A DNA stretch of 64,000 nt from Candidatus Dadabacteria bacterium (GTDB taxonomy: Bacteria; Desulfobacterota_D; UBA1144; Nemesobacterales; Nemesobacteraceae). Positions within the stretch are counted from its first letter, which is position 1. Each line of letters begins with the position of its first letter. The position numbers and the translations under genes were made by a program. The notes under the pieces are model-generated. The model ran no database searches and had not been told where the DNA came from. It saw only the letters and a program-made list of their open reading frames with translations. The DNA lies in assembly GCA_951812735.1 (NCBI GenBank), contig OX638332.1, positions 876,732 through 940,731 on the forward strand, in the 5' to 3' direction. Shown piece after piece: positions 26,226 to 34,250 of this stretch.

Positions 26226-26367
26226 TTCGCTCGGGAAGTGGCGGTTTTCATGACGTGCGCACGCAGCGCGAAACCGCCTTATTGATATATTATTCCCATT
26301 GTTTATTATAAGTAAACTTAAAAGAAAGCGGCCCGCGCAAGCGAAACCCCGGTCGTCGTTTTACATG

Positions 26368-26400
26368 AATCCGACGCACGCTACGGCGGATTTTTAATAT
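26368..26400 (+). terminator. Hairpin plus T-rich tail in the transketolase leader (possible attenuator)
   Basis: Arms AATCCG and CGGATT pair around a 13-base loop in which two further base pairs can form, and the 3' arm runs into TTTTTAATATTTT. This has the layout of an intrinsic terminator reading towards tkt, ending about 35 bases before the start codon. The genes upstream are on the opposite strand, so it cannot end an operon there; a leader attenuator is the simplest reading. Confidence 0.35.
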
Positions 26401-26433
26401 TTTCCGTGCGGATTTCTCCCCGAGGATAAAGAA

Positions 26434-28428
26434 TTGGAGAGCCTTGTAATCAACTGCATAAGAACGCTCGCGATGGACGCCGTGGAAAAAGCGAAGTCCG
26501 GCCACCCGGGAACCCCGATGGCTCTCGCTCCCGCAGTTTTTATGCTTTTTGATAAATTCCTAAGACATAACCCCGAGAATCCAAACTGGTCCAACCGCGA
26601 TCGCTTCGTCCTTTCCGCAGGTCACGCTTCCATGCTTCTCTATGCCGCTCTTTACGTAAACGGATACGACATCTCGATTGACGACATAAAGAAATTCCGA
26701 AGCCTCCACAGCCGCTGCCCCGGCCATCCCGAGCTTGGAATTACAGCTGGAGTTGAGACCACAACCGGACCTCTGGGACAGGGAGTATCAAATTCGGTCG
26801 GAATGGCCATAGCCGGCAAATGGCTTTCGGCGCACTTTAACCGCCCCGGCTACGACATCATAGACCACAAAGTGTATTCAATCTGCAGCGACGGGGACAT
26901 GATGGAGGGCATTTCCTCAGAAGCCGCATCCATAGCGGGACATCTCGGACTCGGAAACCTGATCTGGATATACGACAGCAACAGCATAACCATTGAGGGC
27001 AACACCTCGCTTGCGTACTCAGAGGATACGGAGATGCGCTTCGGTTCCTACAACTGGCATGTGGAGAAAGTCACAGACGCAAACGATCTTGAAGAAATAG
27101 AGAAAGCCCTTGCGCGCGCGCGATCCGAAACCGAAAGGCCTTCCATTGTCATACTTAAAAGCCAGATAGCCTACGGAAGCCCCAACAAGCAGAACACGTG
27201 TGAGGCCCACGGGGCACCACTTGGAGAAGAGGAAGTCAGGCTGGCGAAAGAATTTTACGAGTGGGAAGCTTCCGAGGATTTTCACATTCCCGATGAAATC
27301 CTCTCCTATATGGAGGGAGCAGCTACCAAGGGAAAGGAAGCCGAAGCGCTTTGGAAGGAAAATTTCAGAAAATACTCAAACGAGTACCCGGAACTCGCTC
27401 ACGAATTTGAGATGCTTGAGAAAAAAAAACTGCCTGAAGGATGGGATAGCGACATTCCGTCTTTTCCCTATCCGTCAGATCCGGTCGCTACGCGCTCGGC
27501 GAACTCAAGCATAATCAACGCCATAGGAAAAAAAGTGCCGTGGTTCATGGGTGGTGCCGCGGATGTCGGCTCTTCGACGAAAACCTACCTTAAGTGCACA
27601 ACGAGTTTCTCTGCCGAGGACCGCTGGGGAAGGAACTTTCATTTCGGAGTCAGGGAACATTCAATGGCGGCAATAGCAAGCGGCATGTGTCTGAGCGGGC
27701 TCAGAGCCTATGCCTCGACCTATTTCGTCTTTGCCGATTACATGAAGCCTTCTATAAGGCTCGCGGCTCTGATGAAACTGCCCGTCATCTACATTTTCAC
27801 TCATGACAGCATAGGGGTCGGCGAGGACGGACCTACCCATCAGCCCATAGAACATCTGGCGGCTCTCAGGGTAACGCCTAACATCGACGTCATCCGTCCC
27901 TGTGACGCAAATGAGCTTGCGGTTCTGTGGAAGCACGTGATGGGGCTTTCGGACCGCCCTGCCGCACTTGTTCTCACAAGACAGAATGTTCCGGTAATAG
28001 ACAGAGACCACTACGCTACGGCCGAGGGAGCGCTTGCAGGCGGCTATGTAATAGCGGACTCCGACGGTACACCTGATATCATACTGATATCAACGGGTTC
28101 TGAGGTTCACATCTGTCTTGAAGCGTATGAGAAATTGCGCGAAATGGAGATAAATCCGAGAGTCGTGAGCCTTCCCTGCTGGAATCTCTTCGAAGCCCAG
28201 TCCCAAGAGTACAAAGACAGCGTTCTGCCACCTTCTGTTGGCGTAAGATTAAGTGTTGAGGCCGGAGCAACGTTCGGATGGGAGAAATTCACGGGATCGG
28301 GCGCCAATGCCAAGGCCTACGGAATAGATTGCTTTGGGGAATCGGCTCCATACAGCGACGTGATGAACAATTTCGGTTTTAATGCGGATACTATTCTAAA
28401 AGAATGCCTCGAACTGCTCGGTAGCTAG
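26434..28428 (+). CDS. tkt: Transketolase
   Basis: A 664-residue thiamine-diphosphate enzyme moving two-carbon units between sugar phosphates in the pentose phosphate/Calvin pathways. It shows AKSGHPGTPMALAP, GPLGQGVSNSVGMA, the ThDP/metal motif CSDGDMMEGISSEAASIAGH, and the pyrimidine domain segments FGVREHSM and SIGVGEDGPTHQP. The start is TTG after a CGAGGAT site. The phosphoglucose isomerase gene follows after 4 bases, indicating a sugar-phosphate operon; rpiA is convergent nearby. Confidence 0.96.
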   Translation: MESLVINCIRTLAMDAVEKAKSGHPGTPMALAPAVFMLFDKFLRHNPENPNWSNRDRFVLSAGHASMLLYAALYVNGYDISIDDIKKFRSLHSRCPGHPELGITAGVETTTGPLGQGVSNSVGMAIAGKWLSAHFNRPGYDIIDHKVYSICSDGDMMEGISSEAASIAGHLGLGNLIWIYDSNSITIEGNTSLAYSEDTEMRFGSYNWHVEKVTDANDLEEIEKALARARSETERPSIVILKSQIAYGSPNKQNTCEAHGAPLGEEEVRLAKEFYEWEASEDFHIPDEILSYMEGAATKGKEAEALWKENFRKYSNEYPELAHEFEMLEKKKLPEGWDSDIPSFPYPSDPVATRSANSSIINAIGKKVPWFMGGAADVGSSTKTYLKCTTSFSAEDRWGRNFHFGVREHSMAAIASGMCLSGLRAYASTYFVFADYMKPSIRLAALMKLPVIYIFTHDSIGVGEDGPTHQPIEHLAALRVTPNIDVIRPCDANELAVLWKHVMGLSDRPAALVLTRQNVPVIDRDHYATAEGALAGGYVIADSDGTPDIILISTGSEVHICLEAYEKLREMEINPRVVSLPCWNLFEAQSQEYKDSVLPPSVGVRLSVEAGATFGWEKFTGSGANAKAYGIDCFGESAPYSDVMNNFGFNADTILKECLELLGS

Positions 28429-28432
28429 CATC

Positions 28433-30163
28433 GTGTCCACTGAAAACAAAACCGACTTCGAGTCAGCAGACTACACGGAATATGCGGGCGATTACGGAAG
28501 CCTAATAAAATCCAAGCTCCTTGAACTCGATAAAAATCGCTTTGCCGAAAGATTCTTCAATTTTGATCATCTACTCTGGGCAGATGATCCCTCGGAAATC
28601 ACAAACCGCCTCGGCTGGGTTCATCTTCCACAGAAGATGCTGGGGGTTGCGGATGAAATTTGCGACTTCTCAGAATCCATACGAAAAAAAGGGTTCACCA
28701 ATGTCGTGGTTCTGGGTATGGGGGGATCAAGTCTCTCCTCCGAGGTGTTCAGAAACATATTCGCTCCCCGAGACAGCTTTTTGCGCCTGACTCTTCTGGA
28801 TACGACGGATCCCGATTTCATTCTGAAAACCCAGGAAAAGATCGACCTTCTGAGAACCCTCTTCGTGGTCTCCTCAAAATCAGGCTCGACCGTGGAAACC
28901 GTTTCCCTGATGAAATATTTTTACGGCGAACTCACAGAAAAGACTAACTCTGCGGGAGAACATTTCGTCTGCATCACTGACCCAGGTTCGCAGCTCATCG
29001 ATACAGCCCGCAAACACCGCTTTACCAAGGTGTTCATCAATGATCCGAATGTCGGAGGAAGATTCAGTGCGCTTTCCTACTTCGGTCTGGTGCCAGCTTC
29101 TCTCACAGGAGTCGATATACGCAAAATACTGCAATCGGCCGCTTCCGTACTGCTTGAACTTGAAGACGCGACTGGAGGAAACTGCCATGAGAGCCGTTCT
29201 TTTCGTCTGGGAACCTTTCTCGGGATCATGGCAAGGGAAGGAAGGGACAAGCTGGGATTTGTTTTTTCTGAAAAACTTTTTCCCTTCGGCTATTGGGCGG
29301 AGCAGTTGATTGCGGAAAGCATTGGAAAAGACGGCGTCGGCATCCTTCCGCTGCTCGACGAGGCAAACGCCGATGCACCGCGACACGGAGAAGACAGAGT
29401 TTACATCGTTTTTTCCCTGATAGGGGATGAAAGCGCAGACGCCGTGGTGGGGCGTCTTGCGGACTCTGGAGTTCCTTTCATGCAAATAGCCATTGACTCA
29501 CCAGAGCAAGTTGCGGCGGAGTTTTTGCGCTTTGAGTTTGCGGTTGCGCTTGCCGGAAGCATAGTGGGAATAAATCCCTTTGATCAACCCGATGTCGAAT
29601 CCGCAAAGACCTTCGCCAGAAGCTTTCTCAAACTCTATGGAGAAACCGGCGAGCTTGAATCCGAAGAGCCCGATTTTTCCGAAAATGGACTTGTTTTTTC
29701 AAGTAACAGGAACATAAAATCTCTCGAGCATCTAAAAGATCTCGTCCATTCGAAAAAAAGAGGCTACATATCGATTCAGGCATATGTGGATCCCGGAGAA
29801 GAAAACTCAAAAGAGCTTCTCTCCCTCCGCGCCCAGATCGAAAGCATATCATCAGTGCCCGTGACTCTGGGTTTCGGCCCGAGATTTCTCCACTCAACCG
29901 GCCAGCTTCACAAGGGAGATTCCGGAGAAGGGTTTTTCATTCAGATCGTGAGCCAAAACGCAAACGACCTTCGCATACCCGACGACATCGGCTCCCCGGA
30001 ATCGGTATTTTCTTTCGGGATACTCAAGACGGCACAGGCCACAGGCGACTTCAAATCTCTTGATGAAAAAGGAAGGGGGGTAATAAGAATTGGCATTTCA
30101 TCCGAGGTTGCAAAAAACATCGGGAAGATCACCCAGCTATTTCTCCCCCAAGAGACGGATTAG
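28433..30163 (+). CDS. pgi: Glucose-6-phosphate isomerase (type found in transaldolase-PGI fusions)
   Basis: A 576-residue enzyme interconverting glucose-6-P and fructose-6-P. The first SIS domain has VVVLGMGGSSLSSEV and the second VVSSKSGSTVETV. The segments FPFGYWAEQLIAESIGKDG and GPRFLHSTGQLHKG are hallmarks of the PGI half of bifunctional transaldolase/PGI proteins. No transaldolase part is present here: upstream is tkt, ending 4 bases before the GTG start. The roughly 75-residue N-terminal part corresponds to the linker/lead region of the fused forms. Confidence 0.92.
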   Translation: MSTENKTDFESADYTEYAGDYGSLIKSKLLELDKNRFAERFFNFDHLLWADDPSEITNRLGWVHLPQKMLGVADEICDFSESIRKKGFTNVVVLGMGGSSLSSEVFRNIFAPRDSFLRLTLLDTTDPDFILKTQEKIDLLRTLFVVSSKSGSTVETVSLMKYFYGELTEKTNSAGEHFVCITDPGSQLIDTARKHRFTKVFINDPNVGGRFSALSYFGLVPASLTGVDIRKILQSAASVLLELEDATGGNCHESRSFRLGTFLGIMAREGRDKLGFVFSEKLFPFGYWAEQLIAESIGKDGVGILPLLDEANADAPRHGEDRVYIVFSLIGDESADAVVGRLADSGVPFMQIAIDSPEQVAAEFLRFEFAVALAGSIVGINPFDQPDVESAKTFARSFLKLYGETGELESEEPDFSENGLVFSSNRNIKSLEHLKDLVHSKKRGYISIQAYVDPGEENSKELLSLRAQIESISSVPVTLGFGPRFLHSTGQLHKGDSGEGFFIQIVSQNANDLRIPDDIGSPESVFSFGILKTAQATGDFKSLDEKGRGVIRIGISSEVAKNIGKITQLFLPQETD

Positions 30164-30187
30164 CTTCTCGATAGGAATATCAACGAC

Positions 30188-30889
30188 TCAACCCGGTTCG
30201 CCCGGGACAAGATGTTCCACTCCTCGCGCGGAACCTATTATGACATCGCTTGCGGTCCCGATAAAAAGACCGTGCTCAACTATCCCCGCCCTTTTTGACA
30301 GCCGCTCGGCAAAACAGGACGGATCTTCCATTTCTCCAGAACCCCAGTCGACAATAAAATTCCCCTGATCCGTCAAAAATGGGGAACCGTCCCGAGTAAG
30401 CCGCAAGCATGCTTCTCCTCCCAAGCTCTCAAGGTAGCCTTTTTCAACTTCGAGAGCGAATTCAAGTACCTCGACGGGCACGGGAAAACGCTCTCCCAGC
30501 CGCTTCGAGAGTTTCGACTCGTCGGCGACAATTATGTTCCTCTCGCTGTTCTGGGCAAGTACCTTCTCCCTTAAAAGAGCGCCCCCACCCCCTTTTATAA
30601 GATTGAAGCCAGTGTCAATTTCATCCGCTCCGTCAATAGTCACGTCAATCTTCCTCTCCGAATCAAGCGGAACAAGATCAAGACCCAGAGCCTCCGCAAA
30701 ATTTCTCGTTCTCTCAGAACTCGGAACACAGGATATGTGCGAGAGTCGACCGTCTTTTATCCGCTTCGAGAGCTCTTCTATGGCGAACTCCGCAGTCGAC
30801 CCGGTGCCGAGTCCGACAAGCATGCCAGGGTGGATGAAGTCAACGGCTTTTACGCCCGCGGCTTTTTTAAGTTCTTCGGCTTTATTCAT
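30188..30889 (-). CDS. rpiA: Ribose-5-phosphate isomerase A
   Basis: A 233-residue enzyme linking ribose-5-P and ribulose-5-P. Clear motifs are MLVGLGTGSTAEFAI, DVTIDGADEIDTGFNLIKGGG with the catalytic Asp, and RNIIVADESKLSKRLG. The tail GLFIGTASDVIIGSARGVEHL is typical. It converges on pgi with a 24-base gap, placing three sugar-phosphate enzymes together though on two strands. Confidence 0.96.
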   Translation of the reverse strand: MNKAEELKKAAGVKAVDFIHPGMLVGLGTGSTAEFAIEELSKRIKDGRLSHISCVPSSERTRNFAEALGLDLVPLDSERKIDVTIDGADEIDTGFNLIKGGGGALLREKVLAQNSERNIIVADESKLSKRLGERFPVPVEVLEFALEVEKGYLESLGGEACLRLTRDGSPFLTDQGNFIVDWGSGEMEDPSCFAERLSKRAGIVEHGLFIGTASDVIIGSARGVEHLVPGEPG

Positions 30890-31084
30890 TGCGAAAAAAG
30901 GAACGGGGGAACTGTTCCGGGTACCCAGACATTTAACATAAACATAATACTATACGAATAATCCCAAGATACAGTAACAAGAGAAATGAAATACTCCGAA
31001 AGCTGCTACGAAAAACAAGTGCCGGTTCTCCAAGCCCGCTCCCGTTTTGGATATCTCCCCATCTCTGACACGTACCGTTTTGTT

Positions 31085-31114
31085 TTGGCGTAAAAAGCTT
31101 ATATACTTGATAAT
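31085..31114 (+). promoter_or_regulatory. Candidate sigma-70-type promoter for the CBS protein
   Basis: TTGGCG at 31085-31090 and GATAAT at 31109-31114 are 18 bases apart, near consensus spacing, and lie about 37 bases before the CBS gene's ATG. The region is otherwise non-coding between the divergent rpiA and CBS genes. Confidence 0.4.
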
Positions 31115-31151
31115 AAAGCTGGGTTACGAGACATAAAAGACAGAGTGGGTC

Positions 31152-31586
31152 ATGGAAAATCTAAGACACATACTAAAACACAAGGGCAGCAGCGTATGGT
31201 CCATAGGACCGGATGAGACTGTATACAGAGCCCTCCAGATGATGGCGGAAAAAGAGATAGGCGCTCTGCTCGTGCTTGACGGAGAAAAGGTCGTTGGGAT
31301 ATTCTCCGAGCGGGACTACGCGAGGAAGGTTATCCTCCAGGGAAGATCCTCAGCCAACACGAAAATAAGCGAGCTCATGATAAAGAACGTTATCTACGGC
31401 TCCCCCGACGACCCGATCCAAGAAAGCATGGCTATCATGACGGAGAACAAGATAAGGCACCTTCCGGTAATAGAAGAGGGAAAACTCTGCGGGATGGTGA
31501 CAAGCGGTGACATCATAAATCACATTATCTCCCGTCAGAAATTTGAGATCGAGGCGCTCAAAAAATATATAACCGGAGGCTACTGA
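31152..31586 (+). CDS. Protein of two CBS domains
   Basis: A 144-residue protein made of a CBS pair and little else. The first repeat runs through TVYRALQMMAEKEIGALLV and VVGIFSERDYARKV, the second through IQESMAIMTENKIRHLPVI and LCGMVTSGDIINHI. CBS pairs bind adenine nucleotides or similar ligands and act as energy sensors. The S-E-R-D-Y and S-G-D-I motifs fit nucleotide-binding members. Stand-alone, so its partner is unknown. Confidence 0.9.
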   Translation: MENLRHILKHKGSSVWSIGPDETVYRALQMMAEKEIGALLVLDGEKVVGIFSERDYARKVILQGRSSANTKISELMIKNVIYGSPDDPIQESMAIMTENKIRHLPVIEEGKLCGMVTSGDIINHIISRQKFEIEALKKYITGGY

Positions 31587-31639
31587 TCTCCCGGCGCTGA
31601 GTCGCCCGACAAGGGAAAGGTTTTTAAGTCCTCTTGGTT

Positions 31640-33766
31640 CTACGCGATAAGCTGTTCCTGAACCATTTCGCAGGCGGAGTGAAAACTCTTTGCGACTTCG
31701 AGGAACTCTATGGCTTTTGACGCCGAAGCCTCTCCGTTTCTGTATTCCCCGAACCTGCGCGAGACATCAAGCCACTTCTCATCGGTCTCCCCGGTCCTTA
31801 CGACAAGGTTCTCAAACTCCCATATCGTCTGCTCCGGCGTAAACGGATCAATAAGCTTGGTGTAGAGGGGAACATGGGCACTGTCTGAGCACGCAAGGTA
31901 AAGTTCGTTTATGCACGATTCGTAATCGCCGTGCAGGAAAAGAGCCTGGGCTTGTTCAAGACGCCTCTCGGCGTTTGAGAAGACCGGGATTTTCTCCTCA
32001 ACCGTAACTCCCGCGCACTCTCCCCTTACTCCCTGCTGAACGGCGAACTTTTCCTCTTCATGCCCCCAGTCGGTGTAAAAATCGGGATCCTCCTCGTATG
32101 AAGGAATCGCGTTGAACTCGGAAACCGCCTCCTTTATGTACTTGGCGCCGAGCCTTTTCATCGTGAGGTCAAAATGCTCGCCGTTTTCCTTCTCCCTCTC
32201 GTATATCTCAAGCAGTCTCTCGACAACTTTGGGAGCGTTTCTCGTCGGAATCTTGGTAACGGGCATGGCAAGGCGTGAGTCGTCTCCATAAAGTCCCCCG
32301 CCGAGGAAAAGCATCTCCGCCGGAATGCTTCTTCCTTCTCTGGTTATTGAAGCCCCTTGAAACCCTATGTTAGCCGAGACATGCTGGGCGCACGCGTTAG
32401 GGCACCCCGATATCTTGATCCTCAAGTTTCCAAGAGTCTCCTTGTATTTTCCAAGACCGTTATCCATCATGCCTGTAAGCTTAGTAGCAAGACCCTTGGC
32501 CGAAGTGATACCCAGACGGCAGGTATCGGCACCCGGGCAGGCGGTTATATCTTCAAAAGTGTTCGCACCCGAACCGGAAACACCCTCTTTCTTAAGCCCG
32601 GCGTAAAACGAGGGGAGTGCCTGATCAGGAACCCACCTCACCACGAAATTCTGCTGGATCGTTATCCGTATCGAACCGTCGGCGAAAGTATCTATCATAT
32701 CCGCAAGCGCTCTTGCGGTATCAGACGGAACGTCTCCCAGAAGCACTCTCACGTTAACGATGGAGTATCCCTCAACCCCCGCCGGGAAAACGTTTTCTTG
32801 CCGCCACTGCATAAAATCCGAGTCATCCTCCACCCAGCCCGGAGCATCTGGAAAGTCGCTTCCGTTCCGTCCAGGAGTTTCGTGCTCCCGGTCAATTGCC
32901 TCAAGATAGTCATTCCATGAAGGGTCAACCTCAAGCGAAGCCCTCTCCTCCTCGACTACCTCCCTGAATTTTTCGAAACCGAGTTTTCTCACAAGAAACT
33001 TCATCCTGGCCTTCATCCGCACCTTTCTCTCCCCGTATCTGTCAAAGACCCTGACGACTGACGCGGAAAAAGGTATCATCTCCTCAACCGGCATAAATTC
33101 CGTCCAAAGATGTCCGAGCGAAGGCGAAGCGCCTAGCCCGCCGCCCACGTAGACCTGAAAGCCGCGTTTTCCATCCTCTTCTCTCACCCTGGCGCGAAAG
33201 CCCAGATCGTGTATTCGCACTCCCGCGTTATCAATATCGGGATTGCTCTCGAAGCAGACCTTGAATTTCCTTCCCATGTTCTGGCATATGGGGTTTCGGA
33301 GCATAAATTCCTTAAAGGCTTCGGCATAAGGAGTCACGTCGAAAGTTTCGGTAGGTGAAGCACCGGTTATGGGGGAAGCCGTAACGTTTCTTACGGTGTT
33401 GCCGCAGGCCTCACGGGTGGTGATTCCCACGCTTGCAAGATCCCTCATCATGTCGGGAACCGTCTCAAGATTGAGATAGTAAAGCTGGGCGTCCTGACGG
33501 GTCGTAAGATGAAAGAAGCCGCTTGCGTACTTGTCAGAGACGTCCGCAAGCTTTCTCAACTGAACGGAACTGAGTTTCCCGTAGGGAATCTTTATCCTCT
33601 GCATCTGGACTCCTTCCTGACGCTGGGCGTATACTCCCAGCTGGAGTCTTATTTTCTGGAATTTTACCTCGCTTATCTTCCCGTTGCTGTAATCGGAGAC
33701 CTGACCTTCAAATTCGTCAATCTCGTCTTTCACAAGTTTAGGAAGGGCGACTGTTTCTTCGTCCAT
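31640..33766 (-). CDS. Siroheme nitrite/sulfite reductase with extra C-terminal domain
   Basis: A 708-residue ferredoxin-type nitrite/sulfite reductase. The cluster/siroheme cysteines are in DITACPGADTCRLGITS (about residues 407-413) and KISGCPNACAQHVSAN (about 448-452). The N-terminal half-domain includes KLADVSDKYASGFFHLTTRQ and ACGNTVRNVTASP. After about residue 590 a roughly 115-residue extension follows (RRLEQAQALFLHGDYESCIN), all-helical and HEPN-like in look, absent from ordinary family members. Likely assimilatory reduction of nitrite or sulfite in the cytoplasm. No nitrate reductase or cysteine genes adjoin it to decide which. Confidence 0.88.
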   Translation of the reverse strand: MDEETVALPKLVKDEIDEFEGQVSDYSNGKISEVKFQKIRLQLGVYAQRQEGVQMQRIKIPYGKLSSVQLRKLADVSDKYASGFFHLTTRQDAQLYYLNLETVPDMMRDLASVGITTREACGNTVRNVTASPITGASPTETFDVTPYAEAFKEFMLRNPICQNMGRKFKVCFESNPDIDNAGVRIHDLGFRARVREEDGKRGFQVYVGGGLGASPSLGHLWTEFMPVEEMIPFSASVVRVFDRYGERKVRMKARMKFLVRKLGFEKFREVVEEERASLEVDPSWNDYLEAIDREHETPGRNGSDFPDAPGWVEDDSDFMQWRQENVFPAGVEGYSIVNVRVLLGDVPSDTARALADMIDTFADGSIRITIQQNFVVRWVPDQALPSFYAGLKKEGVSGSGANTFEDITACPGADTCRLGITSAKGLATKLTGMMDNGLGKYKETLGNLRIKISGCPNACAQHVSANIGFQGASITREGRSIPAEMLFLGGGLYGDDSRLAMPVTKIPTRNAPKVVERLLEIYEREKENGEHFDLTMKRLGAKYIKEAVSEFNAIPSYEEDPDFYTDWGHEEEKFAVQQGVRGECAGVTVEEKIPVFSNAERRLEQAQALFLHGDYESCINELYLACSDSAHVPLYTKLIDPFTPEQTIWEFENLVVRTGETDEKWLDVSRRFGEYRNGEASASKAIEFLEVAKSFHSACEMVQEQLIA

Positions 33767-33843
33767 TTCTCATAGCTCCGTAACATGAACTCTCTTAAAT
33801 ATCTCCCGATATTCTAACATAAAACAAGAATTATTTGAGGAAA

Positions 33844-34242
33844 TCACTCATCCAAACCGCCCTGTGCCGAAAGCCATCTCTCAATCACTAGAAGAACATA
33901 ATCAAGTTCCCGTTGGGTGAGCTTTTTTTTCTTAGGAATCCCGTGCCACTTAAAAAGACAACTCCGACAGCAGGTAGCCGTCGCGTGCTGGGCACGAAAC
34001 ACTGGATGTCCTCCCCAGGGAGTCTGCTTTCCGTCGTTTGCGGGCAGAGCGGGGGCAAGCCTTTTCTCAAGAAAATCCCTTCCGTGCGAAAGCACCGCGG
34101 CGAGACCCTTTTCTTTGAGATAAAGCGCCTCTTTGGAATTCAGCCTGAAGCCCGAGCGGAAACGGGATCCGCTGAGTCTTCTGAAAACAGCGTCCAGGCG
34201 CTTGCCTAAAAACTCTTTCTCACCGTCTTCCACTCTCTCCAC
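33844..34242 (-). CDS. DUF4186 family protein
   Basis: A 132-residue protein with the conserved core GHPVFRAQHATATCCRSC followed by KWHGIPKKKKLT and a C-terminal helix ending in ERWLSAQ, which I recognise as DUF4186. The paired cysteines and histidines suggest a metal site. Function is unknown. It begins 8 bases after the JAMM-DinG gene on the same strand, so the two are likely co-expressed. Confidence 0.85.
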   Translation of the reverse strand: MERVEDGEKEFLGKRLDAVFRRLSGSRFRSGFRLNSKEALYLKEKGLAAVLSHGRDFLEKRLAPALPANDGKQTPWGGHPVFRAQHATATCCRSCLFKWHGIPKKKKLTQRELDYVLLVIERWLSAQGGLDE

Positions 34243-34250
34243 AGAAAAAC

